A stretch of 64,000 nt of DNA from JAJRRS01 sp041402025 (GTDB lineage: Bacteria > Planctomycetota > Phycisphaerae > Phycisphaerales > Phycisphaeraceae), in the NCBI GenBank assembly GCA_041402025.1, contig JAWKTA010000005.1, positions 1 to 64,000 of the forward strand, read 5' to 3'. The position numbers and the translations under genes are program-made. The notes beneath the pieces are model-generated. The model was not told where the DNA came from. It did no database searches and saw nothing but the letters and a program-made list of their open reading frames with translations. Below are positions 1 to 9,794 of the stretch, one piece after another. Within the stretch, counting starts at the first letter, position 1, and the number at the start of each line of letters is the position of its first letter.

Positions 1-2
1 GA

Positions 3-1616
3 TTAGTCACAGCGGTGGCGGTGGGAGTGATGCTTATGAGCGGTCTGACCGATTCGGCGCGGGCTTTGGCCGAGGGGGCTTCATTGCCCGGTGCGGCGGC
101 GTTGTGGGTCAACGATCAGCCGGACATCGTGCGGGCCCGCGCGCTGGTTGAACAAGGCGCGTTCGCCGAGGCCGAGGCTCTGCTCGGCGACAGCGAAGCC
201 TTTGTCACGGAAGCGCAGCGACAAGCACGTGACGAATCGCTTGAAACGATCCGCCGGGTGCGGCGCGAATACGACCAGACCGAGGGCGAGCTGGTGGAGA
301 AGGTGCGCAAGTCGATCGATGACTTCACCGCCGAGGACCTGCGCCGGCTGGTGAGTGAGGCGCACGTCACGCACCGTGTGATCGACGGCGAGGTGCATTA
401 CTTCCGCCGTGAGCCGGGCGTGATGTTCCGGTTCTGTGACGAAATCAAGCAGCGGCGTGATGCGTGGGACGCCAAACGCCGGAAAGCGAGCGGTCAGGCA
501 ACCACCGCACAGCCGTTGATGGACGAGGACCGCGCGAACCAGAACCTGAACAATCACCTTGCCGAGATCGCGGCGGCCGGCAAAGCCGCTGCCGAAGCGG
601 GCGAATCTCCGATCGTAATGCCCAAGCGCTTCCGCATCCGCTACGCGCTCACCGTCAAACCCGCCGTCGAGCAGCTCCAACCGGCACTGATGCGCGAAGG
701 CTCACAGCTCCGCGTCTGGCTCCCGTTCCCGCAGGAATACCGCCAACTGTCGGATGTCACGCTCATCAGCGCCACGATCGACGGCCAGCCTTATGAACCC
801 ATGATCGCGCCCAACGCCACCAACTTCGACGGCCCGGGCGCGATCGGTGGCGCACCGCAGCGCACAACGTATTTCGAGGCAACCGTCTCCGACCCCGAAA
901 AGCCCGTCGTTTTCGAGGAGATATTCGAATACACGATGGGTGGGTATTACCCCGTCATCACGGCCGAGAACACACGCGAACTGACGGATGAAGAGCGTTC
1001 CGCCTTCGCGCACTACCTCGCCGAGCGCCCGCCGCACATCGCTTTCAACCCCGAGCTGGTCAGCCTCACCAAACAACTCATCGGCGACGAGACCAACCCC
1101 TACCTCAAGGCCAAGGCCATCTTCGACTGGTGGGACGCGAACATCCGCTGGATGCCCGAGCTGGAGTACGCCACGATCCCCAGCTTCGCCAACATCTGCA
1201 TGCAGCGCAAGCGCGGCGACTGCGGTGTGCAGGCGGTCACGATGATGTCCATGATGCGCGTCGCGGGCATCCCCGCACGCTGGCAGTCCGGCTTCACCAC
1301 CACGCCCGGCAAGGAAAACCTGCACGACTGGTCCGAAATCTACCTGCCCCCGCACGGCTGGGTCGTCGCCGACCCGTCCTACGCGTACCGCACATCAGAT
1401 AACCCCGACGTCCGCAATTTCTACCTCGGCCACATCGACGCCTACCGCATCATCGTCAACCTCGACTACGGCCGGGAACTGCAGCCGGCGAAAAACTCCC
1501 TCCGCTCCGAGCCCGCCGACTTCCAGCGCGGCGAGGTCGAGGTCGACGGCGTGAACCTGTATTTCGACGACTGGAAGTGGGATTACGACGTACAGAGCAT
1601 CGAGCCCGTCCGATAG
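3..1616 (+). CDS. Secreted transglutaminase-like protein (5' end probably outside window)
   Basis: Transglutaminase-like cysteine-protease fold protein, probably exported. A GTG at 15 would give 533 aa. The frame is open to the left edge, and residues encoded from 3 onward (LVTAVAVGVMLMSGL) form the hydrophobic core of a signal peptide, so the true start probably lies upstream of the window. The N-terminal third (to about residue 130) is charged and helix-prone. The transglutaminase core lies in the C-terminal third, with Cys403 in RGDCGVQ, His437 in LHDWSE and Asp453 in VVADPSY as the likely catalytic triad, counted from the GTG at 15. The substrate is unknown; family members act as peptidases or cross-linkers. 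The triad spacing makes the fold assignment firm, the specific function not. Confidence 0.8.
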   Translation, partial: LVTAVAVGVMLMSGLTDSARALAEGASLPGAAALWVNDQPDIVRARALVEQGAFAEAEALLGDSEAFVTEAQRQARDESLETIRRVRREYDQTEGELVEKVRKSIDDFTAEDLRRLVSEAHVTHRVIDGEVHYFRREPGVMFRFCDEIKQRRDAWDAKRRKASGQATTAQPLMDEDRANQNLNNHLAEIAAAGKAAAEAGESPIVMPKRFRIRYALTVKPAVEQLQPALMREGSQLRVWLPFPQEYRQLSDVTLISATIDGQPYEPMIAPNATNFDGPGAIGGAPQRTTYFEATVSDPEKPVVFEEIFEYTMGGYYPVITAENTRELTDEERSAFAHYLAERPPHIAFNPELVSLTKQLIGDETNPYLKAKAIFDWWDANIRWMPELEYATIPSFANICMQRKRGDCGVQAVTMMSMMRVAGIPARWQSGFTTTPGKENLHDWSEIYLPPHGWVVADPSYAYRTSDNPDVRNFYLGHIDAYRIIVNLDYGRELQPAKNSLRSEPADFQRGEVEVDGVNLYFDDWKWDYDVQSIEPVR

Positions 1617-1703
1617 TGGTTTCTATTCCATAGCCCCGGATTCAGGCGTGCGCACCAACCGCCGATGAGCGGTTACAGGCACGTCTCATTCAGGGGACCG
1701 GTT

Positions 1704-1961
1704 ATGGAAGGCGACTTCGGAGGTTTCGACAGCTTCTTCGGAGGCGACAAGCCCGGCGGGCACCGGCCCACTACGGCGGGTGAGCGCGTCGTCATCCTCT
1801 GGCTTTCGCGCATGGCCTGCCTGCTGCTCGCCGTCGGCGGTTTCACCGGGGCGATATGTATCGACGACCCCGAACGCTTCCGCGCATTCCTGGTCGTCGG
1901 TACGCTCGGTGTGGTCGGGCTGCTCATCCTCTGGGTGGCGCGCCGGCTCGGGCTGGTCTGA
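1704..1961 (+). CDS. Small two-helix membrane protein, unknown function
   Basis: Encodes about 85 aa. I chose ATG 1704 because AGGGGAC sits at 1692-1698; an ATG at 1665 in the same frame has no comparable ribosome site. The N-terminal 25 residues are Gly/Phe/Asp-rich (GGFDSFFGGDKPGG), followed by two hydrophobic segments, roughly residues 32-50 and 60-80, separated by a short acidic loop with DDPERF. This suggests a small inner-membrane hairpin protein. It sits between the transglutaminase-like gene and the SGNH hydrolase on the same strand. I do not recognise a family. Confidence 0.6.
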   Translation: MEGDFGGFDSFFGGDKPGGHRPTTAGERVVILWLSRMACLLLAVGGFTGAICIDDPERFRAFLVVGTLGVVGLLILWVARRLGLV

Positions 1962-2042
1962 CAAAGGGCGTCTTGTCTGGACATAGCGGTTTTTCGGGCT
2001 GCGCTCTATCCTATGCCCATCCGACACCAGCGGGGCATCCAC

Positions 2043-2777
2043 ATGTCTATCACGCGCAGGCAGATGATGGCGACGACGCTTGGGGCGACAGCTTTTACGG
2101 TCTTATCAGATCACGCGGTCGGCGAAGCACCCGGGCCGGGGCACGTCGTGCTGCTGGGTGATTCGATCTTCGATAACAAGGTTTATGTCAGAGACGGCCC
2201 CGCCGTGATCGATCAGTTGCGTAAAATAATCCCTGACGGTTGGCGAGCTACACTGCTCGCGGTGGACGGAAATACAACAGCCGATATCGCCGGGCAACTT
2301 GAACGCCTGCCCCAGGACGCGACGCACCTGGTTATCAGTGTCGGCGGTAACGATGCGCTCCGAGCCGAGTCCGTTCTCGGCAGGTCTGTAGCGGATGTGT
2401 CCCAGGGGCTGCTGGCGATGGCGGATGTGCGCGATACATTTGAGCATGATTATAGAGTCATGCTCGACACCGTCTTGGCGGTCGGAAAGCCAACAACCAT
2501 ATGTACGATTTACGACCCGAATTTTGTTAACGCTATCGAGCAACGCGCCGCCGTGCTCGCACTAAACGCATTCAATGATGTCATTACCCGCGCAGCATCC
2601 TATCGCGGGCTCCCCATTATCGACCTGCGTGTTGTCATTGATTCCCCCGACGACTACGCCAACCCGATCGAGCCGTCAGCGGTTGGTGGCGAGAAACTTA
2701 CGCGCGCAATCCTTACGGTGATATCAGGTCACGATTTCACCAAGCCCCGCTGTGTTTTGTACGGCCGACCTGCCTGA
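2043..2777 (+). CDS. SGNH/GDSL-type hydrolase, probably exported
   Basis: Encodes 244 aa from ATG 2043, preceded by a GGGG-containing site; an upstream ATG at 2013 is in frame but would put ten residues ahead of a good signal peptide. The N-terminus (ITRRQMMATTLG) resembles a Tat signal with an Arg pair before a hydrophobic stretch. Block I is LLGDSIFDN with the nucleophile Ser, and block III is VGGNDA. The C-terminal part carries a PIEPSAVGGEKL motif common in one GDSL subgroup; the usual block V DxxH is not obvious. Likely an esterase or lipase on a small or glycan-bound ester. The gene ends directly against the convergent dockerin gene, whose stop starts at the next base. Confidence 0.75.
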   Translation: MSITRRQMMATTLGATAFTVLSDHAVGEAPGPGHVVLLGDSIFDNKVYVRDGPAVIDQLRKIIPDGWRATLLAVDGNTTADIAGQLERLPQDATHLVISVGGNDALRAESVLGRSVADVSQGLLAMADVRDTFEHDYRVMLDTVLAVGKPTTICTIYDPNFVNAIEQRAAVLALNAFNDVITRAASYRGLPIIDLRVVIDSPDDYANPIEPSAVGGEKLTRAILTVISGHDFTKPRCVLYGRPA

Positions 2778-5120
2778 TCAATCCGCGAACAGGTCCGGGC
2801 TGGTCGCCAGTTTCCAGTCCGCGCCCGAGTTGCCGCTGAAGAGGACCGCCGGGTCGTGCGGTTTGATCTGCGGGATGGTGTCCTGCAGCGGGTAAGGCCG
2901 CGCGTTGGCGGGGACCTCGCCGGGCCACTTCTGGCGGTAGGCGTCGAGCGCCTGGGAGTCGAGCTGGTTGCCGAGGTATCGGTAGTTCAGGAACAGCCTG
3001 CCTTCGCGGTCGATGCTCAGGTGCTGGTACCAGATCGAGTATTGCTTGCGGAAGGGCGAGACCAGCGTCTTCTGCGCCTGCCAGACACCGGTGCGTGCGT
3101 TGCCGGTGAAATAGACCAGGCGGTACTTGTTGTCTTTGTCCCCGGCCCAGCGCGTCACGACGTGAAGCTGGTCGTTGCTGTCGCACAACAGTGACGGGTA
3201 GGTGTGGCCGCCGCTGTTACCCACGACATTCGTGCCGACCGCGACCGGCGCCGACCAGGACGACGCATCGCCGGGGGCGTCGGACTTAAGGTAGTACGCG
3301 TTGTCGTGGTGGCTGCCCAGGACGACGTGCAGGTAGCCCAGGCTGTCGGCGGTGATGGCGGGGATGTAGTGCGGGTCCGGGCCCTCGTCGCCGACCGAGC
3401 CCAGCAGCGTCTGCTGCGTGACCTGTTGGCCGGTGGCGCGGTTGTAGGCCTTGATGAACTGGCTGGTGCCGGCGCTTTGCTGGTACTGAACGGAGAGGGG
3501 GTAGACGACAAACACCTTATCGCCCACGCTGATCACGGAGTTCGCGCCGCCGGAGTGGTTGGCGCTTAGCAGCGATTCGTTGGTCACGGTGATCGCGGCG
3601 GGCAGGCTGAGCGTGCCGTCGCTCTTGCGTGTCGGCAGGACCAGGCCCAGGTACTGGTCCCTGAGCAGCAGGACGGCGGGGGGCTGGTCGAGCGTGTTGT
3701 TCCCGTCGTTAATCTCGATGCGGATGTGGCTGACGCCCGGCAGCGGGTACGCCTTCCACGTCACGCACTTGTCGCGCGAGTGCATGAGGAACCAGTACCA
3801 GTTCTGCCCACTGACGGCGAGCACGACCGTGTACGCATCGCCCCGGCTGTCGAAGGTGATGCGCTGATCGATGAACTGGCCGCCGGGGATCTGGAACGAC
3901 AGGGTCCGGTTAATGCCGCGGAAGTATTGCGTGACCGCGTCCGCCAGCGGCAGGTCGATCCAGTTGTCGTTGTTGCCCTGCGTCTGGATGTTGCCCGCGG
4001 TGCGGATGTAGGGCTTGTTGTCCAGGTCGAAGGCGATGTAGTTCGGCTCGTAGCGTGGCGCGTAACCGAAGAGTTCCGCCTCGCCGCGGTAGTATGCTTC
4101 GTGCTCGATCGGTGCGACGGCCGCGTTGGGGCTGCGCAACTCGCTGCTATCCTGTCCGCCCGAGATGCTGCCGCCGCCGGACCCGGTATCCGTCGAACCG
4201 GTGCTGGGCTTGCCGCCGGCGACCACCACACCGGTCGATCCGCCACCGACCACGACCACGGACCCGCCGCCGCTGTTTTGATTGGTCACGGAGCCGCCAG
4301 AGCCTGAGGTGACGCTCCCGGACCCGCCCCCGCTGATGATGTTCGACCCGCCGCCGCTGCCAACGACGCTGGCGCCGCCGGCTCGGCTACTGCCGCCGCC
4401 TCCTCCTCCACCCCCGCCGCCGCCGCCGCCACCACCGCCGCCGCTGACTACGCTGGCGCCGCCGCCCCCGCCACCCCCTCCGCCGCCGCTGTTCCCGGCA
4501 CCGGTGAAGACTTTTGCACCGCCACCGCTGCTGGTTGCGGTGCGCGTCTTGGGGCTATTGATGAATGTCATCGTCTCGGTCGGGTCCGTGGCCGGCGGCT
4601 GCGAATCATCCGCCACAGGCTCTAATACATCTTTTTCGGTCGGCCCCGCCTCGGGCAACGCGTCGTTCACCCATGCCACTGTATTCTGTGAATTGTTGTC
4701 CGGTTCAACACCCGGTTGCTCGGCCGACGCCTGCTGCTTGACGAGTTCGCCCACGATAAATGACTTGTATGGCTCGATGTCCTGCGCGTCGAATACGCCG
4801 TCGCCCGTGAAGTCGCCGACCGTGTTAAGGGTCTGCGCGTCGGCCGACGGGTAGGTGCTGAAGTACGCCGACGGGTCGTGCCACGCCAGGGCACAGGCCG
4901 TTACGTCATTGAGGTCGATTGTGTGATTGAGGTTAAAGTCGCCAACGGGGTAGGCTTGCTCCGCTGTTTGTGCGGGCGTGAAGGCGACGCGGTTGAGCTG
5001 AAACGACTGCTCCTCGGTGACCTGGGCGAATGCCTGCTGCGATACAACCATGACGACGCCGCCCAGCGCCAGCGCCCGGACGGCCCACACGTGTCTGCTT
5101 CTTTTGCTCGACTTGCCCAT
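2778..5120 (-). CDS. Secreted dockerin-bearing BNR/sialidase-fold-like protein with poly-Gly linker
   Basis: About 780 aa. I prefer ATG 5120, which opens directly into a signal peptide (basic GKSSKRSRH, then hydrophobic, ending AFAQ); a GTG at 5147 in frame is the alternative. After the signal come two dockerin-like calcium loops (VGDFNLNHTIDLND and VGDFTGDGVFDAQD) spaced as in type I dockerin repeats. An acidic linker and a very Gly/Ser-rich stretch follow (coding 4200-4525, with near-uninterrupted Gly runs). The C-terminal 450 residues resemble BNR-repeat, beta-propeller exoproteins, with recurring Asp-x-x-G-type blades and aromatic motifs. Likely a polysaccharide-binding or degrading exoprotein. 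The N-terminal dockerin position and glycine linker are unusual. Confidence 0.75.
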   Translation of the reverse strand: MGKSSKRSRHVWAVRALALGGVVMVVSQQAFAQVTEEQSFQLNRVAFTPAQTAEQAYPVGDFNLNHTIDLNDVTACALAWHDPSAYFSTYPSADAQTLNTVGDFTGDGVFDAQDIEPYKSFIVGELVKQQASAEQPGVEPDNNSQNTVAWVNDALPEAGPTEKDVLEPVADDSQPPATDPTETMTFINSPKTRTATSSGGGAKVFTGAGNSGGGGGGGGGGASVVSGGGGGGGGGGGGGGGGGSSRAGGASVVGSGGGSNIISGGGSGSVTSGSGGSVTNQNSGGGSVVVVGGGSTGVVVAGGKPSTGSTDTGSGGGSISGGQDSSELRSPNAAVAPIEHEAYYRGEAELFGYAPRYEPNYIAFDLDNKPYIRTAGNIQTQGNNDNWIDLPLADAVTQYFRGINRTLSFQIPGGQFIDQRITFDSRGDAYTVVLAVSGQNWYWFLMHSRDKCVTWKAYPLPGVSHIRIEINDGNNTLDQPPAVLLLRDQYLGLVLPTRKSDGTLSLPAAITVTNESLLSANHSGGANSVISVGDKVFVVYPLSVQYQQSAGTSQFIKAYNRATGQQVTQQTLLGSVGDEGPDPHYIPAITADSLGYLHVVLGSHHDNAYYLKSDAPGDASSWSAPVAVGTNVVGNSGGHTYPSLLCDSNDQLHVVTRWAGDKDNKYRLVYFTGNARTGVWQAQKTLVSPFRKQYSIWYQHLSIDREGRLFLNYRYLGNQLDSQALDAYRQKWPGEVPANARPYPLQDTIPQIKPHDPAVLFSGNSGADWKLATSPDLFAD
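4390..4500. repeat. GGN trinucleotide repeat encoding poly-Gly
   Basis: On the plus strand this is an almost unbroken run of CCN triplets (mostly CCG, CCA, CCT); on the minus strand it encodes glycine blocks inside the dockerin protein. Codons vary at the third position, so selection is probably on the glycine tract and not on the DNA. It is prone to slippage and a likely site of length variation. Confidence 0.85.
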
Positions 5121-5566
5121 GATCTTCGACTCGCTTGAGATTTCCACCAGATCTATTTCGGGGACTACACCCCGCTTTCAAGCCTCGAATACAGCATCCC
5201 GAGAAGCAAACGCTGTGCATGTTTCGCCTGATTTTCATAGGCCGCAGGACCGCGCGAGCCGTAGTAACCGCTACAGCCCGAATGTCCGCCACGGAATCGG
5301 CAGACCCGTGGGGTGGTCCCGGTCGTATAGACCCGTGCTGGACCGCGTCGTACGGCTGCTCGCCGGGCGTCGCACCCGTGTGCCCCCGCGCCCGCGGGTA
5401 TCGCTGCTGTTATCATGCACGGCCCAGTGGCAGCTGCAGCGGCGGACCGGTTCAAGCCCGCCGCCCGGTAAGCCGACCTAACCGGCAGGGACGCCGACAT
5501 TTACACCCCCGGACCCCTCGGCCATTGGCCGATCACGTCCGAGAAACCGACCGAGGAGGAGGCCCC
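5121..5566. other. Divergent intergenic region between dockerin gene and gmd
   Basis: About 450 bases separate the divergent dockerin gene and gmd, so promoters for both must lie here. I see no convincing promoter pair, repeat or small gene. Frames running through the region lack a ribosome site and family similarity. Confidence 0.5.
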
Positions 5567-6625
<1,059 letters not shown>

Positions 6626-6672
6626 CCCCCGGCAGCCGTTCGCGTCTTGGCGACTCAGCATCATCCCTTAGC

Positions 6673-6689
6673 CCCCGGCTCCGCCGGGG
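6673..6689. terminator. GC hairpin after gmd
   Basis: Perfect 7-bp stem CCCCGGC/GCCGGGG with a TCC loop directly after gmd. There is no T-run, so it may be a processing or stability element and not a full terminator. Confidence 0.4.
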
Positions 6690-6714
6690 ATGCGTGGAAA
6701 AGTAGGGGTCGACT

Positions 6715-7068
6715 ATGGGTTTTGATTCCATAGAGCTTATTATCCAGGTCGAAAAAGCGTTTTGTATTAAGCTACCGGATAAGCGATTAGAGAAGACCCG
6801 AACCGTCGGGGAACTACATGTTTTAATTCTGGAAGCTATCGACTCCCCCTCAATGGCTTCTGCCGATCAAGTGTGTTTTAAGTGCAGTTACAACCTAAGA
6901 GGACTGAAAGACCCGCGATGCCCCGAATGCGGAACATCCTTTATATTCCGCGGCCAAGTGCCTTCCGAAAAAGCATGGGATATGCTGGTTGCGATTATTG
7001 GTGAATTGGTAGGCCTCGCGCCCGGGGATGTTCGCCCGGAATTAAACTTCGTCACAGATTTTATTTAA
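6715..7068 (+). CDS. Permuted acyl-carrier-like protein with zinc ribbon
   Basis: Encodes 117 aa from ATG 6715, after AGGGG; an in-frame TAG lies just upstream, so the short N-terminus is real. Residues 1-43 match helices II-IV of acyl carrier proteins (FDSIELIIQVEKAF, then LPDKRLEKTRTVGEL). Residues 53-76 form a zinc ribbon of two CxxC pairs (CFKCSYNLRG...CPEC) typical of planctomycetes. Residues 88-117 match ACP helix I and its loop (LVAIIGELVGL, then DVRPELNFVTDF), and the protein stops where helix II would begin. The order helix II-III-IV, ribbon, helix I is that of a circular permutant. The usual phosphopantetheine Ser falls at the junction and appears absent or shifted. It is clearly AT-richer than gmd and fcl on either side. 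Function unknown. Confidence 0.7.
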   Translation: MGFDSIELIIQVEKAFCIKLPDKRLEKTRTVGELHVLILEAIDSPSMASADQVCFKCSYNLRGLKDPRCPECGTSFIFRGQVPSEKAWDMLVAIIGELVGLAPGDVRPELNFVTDFI

Positions 7069-7095
7069 TCTGTTTTGTAGGCCAGGAGAAACGTT

Positions 7096-8066
7096 TTGAG
7101 CTACCTCAACAACAAACGCATCTGCGTCACCGGCGGGGCCGGGTTTCTCGGGCACTTTGTCCTGGAGAAGCTCCGTGAGCGTGGCGTGAAGGATGAAAAC
7201 GTCTTCGTCCCGCGCCGCAAGGACTACAACCTCACGCTAGAAGCCGACGTCGTCCGGCTATACAAAGACGCCAAGCCCGATGTCGTCATCCACCTCGCTG
7301 CGGAGGTGGGGGGGATCGGGGCGAACCGCGACCACCCCGGGCGGTTCTTTTTTGCCAACATGGCGATGGGCATGCACCTGATCGAGCACGGCCGGATCAA
7401 CGGCATCGATAAGTTCGTCCAGACAGGCACCGTCTGCGCCTACCCCAAGTTCACGCCCGTCCCCTTCAAGGAAGCCGACCTTTGGAACGGCTACCCCGAA
7501 GAGACCAACGCGCCCTACGGCGTCGCCAAAAAGTCACTCTTCGTCATGCTCGACGGCTACAAGCGCGAGTTCGGCCTGGACAGCGCCGTCGTCGTCCCCG
7601 TCAACCTCTACGGCCCGCACGACAACTTCGACCCGCACTCGTCCCACGTGATCCCCGCCCTGATCCGCAAGTGCATCGAGGCACGCGACGCCGGCGCCGA
7701 TCACATCTCCTGCTGGGGCACCGGCAGCGCATCCCGTGAGTTCCTCTACGTCGAGGACGCCGCCGAGGGCATCGTCACCGCCACCGAAAAACTCGACACG
7801 CCCGATCCGATCAACCTCGGCACGAACATGGAGATCAAGATCAAGGACCTGGTCGAGCTGATCGCCCGGCTCTGCAACTTCACCGGCCGGATCGAGTGGG
7901 ACCCCACCAAACCCGACGGCCAACCCCGCCGCTGCCTCGATACCAGTAAGGCCAAACAGGCCATGGGCTGGCAAGCCAGGGTCGAAGTTTCGAAAGGCCT
8001 GAAGCACTCATCGAGTGGTTCGAGGCTCAGGACGAATGCGGGAAGTCGTATACGGTTAACTTTTAG
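7096..8066 (+). pseudogene. fcl: GDP-L-fucose synthase, single frameshift near C-terminus
   Basis: Epimerises and reduces GDP-4-keto-6-deoxy-mannose to GDP-L-fucose. TTG 7096 follows AGGAGA with good spacing. Residues 13-19 are the GGAGFLG nucleotide-binding motif; GTVCAYP and YGVAKK supply the active-site region, and the LWNGYPEETNAPYG stretch is diagnostic of the family. The reading frame derails at about 8001: in the +1 frame the sequence continues as LIEWFEAQDECGKSYTVNF and ends at TAG 8066, the normal C-terminus. One missing G near 8001 explains it. Without correction the frame runs to 8133 with a nonsense tail. I read it as a functional gene with an indel, possibly a sequence error. Confidence 0.85.
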
Positions 8067-8129
8067 ACCTAGTAACCCCAGTAACAAGAGTGTTTTGTGG
8101 AAAACATCCATCCGGGATGTGTTTTCCTA

Positions 8130-8157
8130 TTGACATGCGAGTACCCGATTGTATTTT
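8130..8157 (+). promoter_or_regulatory. Sigma-70-type promoter of arsR
   Basis: TTGACA at 8130-8135, then 16 bases, then TATTTT at 8152-8157, 32 bases before the arsR start. The surrounding DNA is AT-rich compared with the flanking genes. Confidence 0.6.
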
Positions 8158-8161
8158 ACTA

Positions 8162-8179
8162 ATCAGCTAATTAACTGAT
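8162..8179. promoter_or_regulatory. Palindromic operator candidate for ArsR
   Basis: Imperfect 18-bp inverted repeat ATCAG-N8-CTGAT with a palindromic TAATTA centre; only one symmetric base pair mismatches. It lies just downstream of the -10 box and 10 bases before the ATG, where a bound autorepressor would block transcription. ArsR proteins commonly bind such AT-rich dyads. Confidence 0.5.
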
Positions 8180-8188
8180 AGGTAAATT

Positions 8189-8616
8189 ATGGTCGCCCTC
8201 CGATCACCTCAGCACGACATTCGCGCCCTGGCAGACCCGACGCGGCGGCAGATGCTTGCGCGGCTGATGGATGGGGGAGATGACGGTGGCCGAGCTGGCC
8301 GAGCCTTTTGAACTCAGTGCGGCGGGGGTCAGTAAGCACCTGAAGGTGCTCGAGCGGAGCCGGGCTGATCGAGCGGGGGCGTAACGCGCAGTGGCGGCCG
8401 TGCCGGCTGCGTGCCCAGCCGTTGGGCGAGGCCGCCGACTGGATCGAACGCTACCGCCGGTTCTGGGAGAGCTTCGACCGGCTGGACGACTACCTGCGCG
8501 AACTGCAAAGCAAGCAAGCCAAAGCGGAAGCCGACACCGAAACAGAAGCTAAAGCCGACGAGCCGCAGCAGAGCGGGCCGGACATTCAAACCGGCATGGA
8601 CGAATCACACTGGTAA
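8189..8616 (+). pseudogene. ArsR-family transcriptional regulator, two frameshifts
   Basis: Winged-helix repressor of the ArsR group commonly found before SRPBCC genes. From ATG 8189 the frame reads IRALADPTRRQMLARLMDGG, jumps after a GGGGG run at 8273-8277 into MTVAELAEPF...AGVSKHLKVLERS, and jumps again near 8360 into LIERGRNAQWRPCRL...WIERYRRFWESFDRLDDYL. Removing one base at each point restores a normal protein of about 140 aa. The recognition helix (SAAGVSKHLKVLE) is intact. No metal-binding Cys pair is visible, so it probably does not sense metals. It likely controls the downstream SRPBCC run through the operator at 8162. Confidence 0.75.
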
Positions 8617-8676
8617 TTACTCCCGCCCGCACGATGCGTTCCTCACACCATCCCGCCCGAGAACAGGAACCACCCC

Positions 8677-9186
8677 ATGCCGCAATCCACCAGCAAGACC
8701 GAACCCGCTTCACGATCAGCAGGCGATACGACGCGGACCAGACCTGATGTTCCGCGTGTGGACGCAGCCGGCGCCTTAAGCACTGGTTCGGCCCGGCGGG
8801 CAGCGAAATGGCGCATGCAGAGATGGACCTTCGGCCCGGCAGTGCCTGTTCCAACTGCTCATGCCCGACGGCGGCGAAATGTGGGGTGCCAGATCATCTA
8901 CCGCGAGATTGTCCCGAATAAGCGCCTCGTCTGGGTTCATTCCTTCGCCGACGCGCAAGGCAACACGGTCAAACACCCGATGAGCGATACCTGGCCCTTG
9001 GAGATGTTATCTACGGTGACGTTTGAAGCGGATGCCGGCGGCACACTCGTCACAATCCATATGGAGCCGATCAACCCGACCGACGAAGAGCGCGCTCACA
9101 CCTTCACCGAAGGCATCGACTCGATGAACCAGGGCTGGGGCAGGTCGCTGGACATCCTCCGCGATTACCTCAGCGAAGCCGACTGA
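8677..9186 (+). pseudogene. SRPBCC (AHSA1-type) domain protein, multiple frameshifts
   Basis: Hydrophobic-cavity START/Bet v1-like protein. Fragments of one domain appear in successive frames: FTISRRYDAD, then LMFRVWTQP, then LKHWFGPAGSEMAHAEMDLRPGS, then LLMPDGGEMWG, then from about 8900 an intact IIYREIVPNKRLVWVHSF through to LDILRDYLSEAD. At least four indels are needed. The C-terminal half is uninterrupted and ends at TGA 9186. This is the usual first partner of the ArsR regulator. Ligand unknown. Confidence 0.7.
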
Positions 9187-9237
9187 TACCGATTTTGTTC
9201 AAAACGAAACACCAGCAAACAGCGGAAGGATTGATTG

Positions 9238-9721
9238 ATGAAGCCCAATGTCACCCGTGCCTGTGGTTCGACGGCAACGCCGAGAAGCGGTGAACTTTTA
9301 CGTCAGCTGGTCGCGAACTCAAAAATCACGGGCACGACGCGTTACCCCGAGTCGGCGGCCAAGGCGTCCGGCAACAAGGCGGGGGCGGTCATGACTGTCG
9401 CGTTCGAGTTGAACGGCCAGCCGTTCCTCGCGGCTCAACGGCGGGCCGAACTTCAAGTTCACACCCGCCGTGTCCTTCCTTCTTTACTGCGACACGCAGG
9501 CCAGGTCGATGCGGCTTCTGGGACGGGTTGGGTGCCGGCGGCAAACATAAAAACTGTGGCTGGCTGACCGACCGGTACGGCATGAGCTGGCAGATCGTCC
9601 CGTCGATCGTCCACGAGGTCATGACAAGCGGCGACACCGACAAGACCGAGCGCCTCATGGCCGCGGTACTCACGATGAACAAGCTCGAAGTCGCGGCACT
9701 GGAAAACGCCGTGAACGATAA
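9238..9721 (+). pseudogene. VOC-family (PhnB-like) protein, frameshifted
   Basis: Glyoxalase/PhnB-type VOC fold. ATG 9238 follows GGAAGGA. In-frame pieces read MKPNVT, then (frame change) CLWFDGNAE, then EAVNFY, then NSKITGTTRYPE...AVMTVAFELNGQPFLA, and finally GWLTDRYGMSWQIVP...TERLMAAVLTMNKL, the standard C-terminal half. At least four indels are needed. The last frame reads through into the next gene without a stop, although off-frame stops occur from 9719, so a frameshift probably masks the true stop. VOC and AHSA1 genes often sit together behind an ArsR regulator. Confidence 0.65.
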
Positions 9722-9794
9722 CAATAAGCATCCCCGAAAGCACCCCCGCACCACGCCTGATAAACCCCTGCCCCCTTCACAAGGAAGCCCCGCC

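Noticed and set aside
4282..4854. Proline-rich open frame on the plus strand
   Set aside because: It is the complement of the poly-Gly coding tract; no start signal and no similarity.
5135..5566. Upstream extension of the gmd reading frame
   Set aside because: The extra 144 residues are not family-like; the strong GAGGAGGAGG before GTG 5567 decides the start.
7990..8010. Programmed frameshift in fcl
   Set aside because: No slippery heptamer or downstream structure is evident, and many other genes carry similar single-base breaks, so an indel is the simpler explanation.
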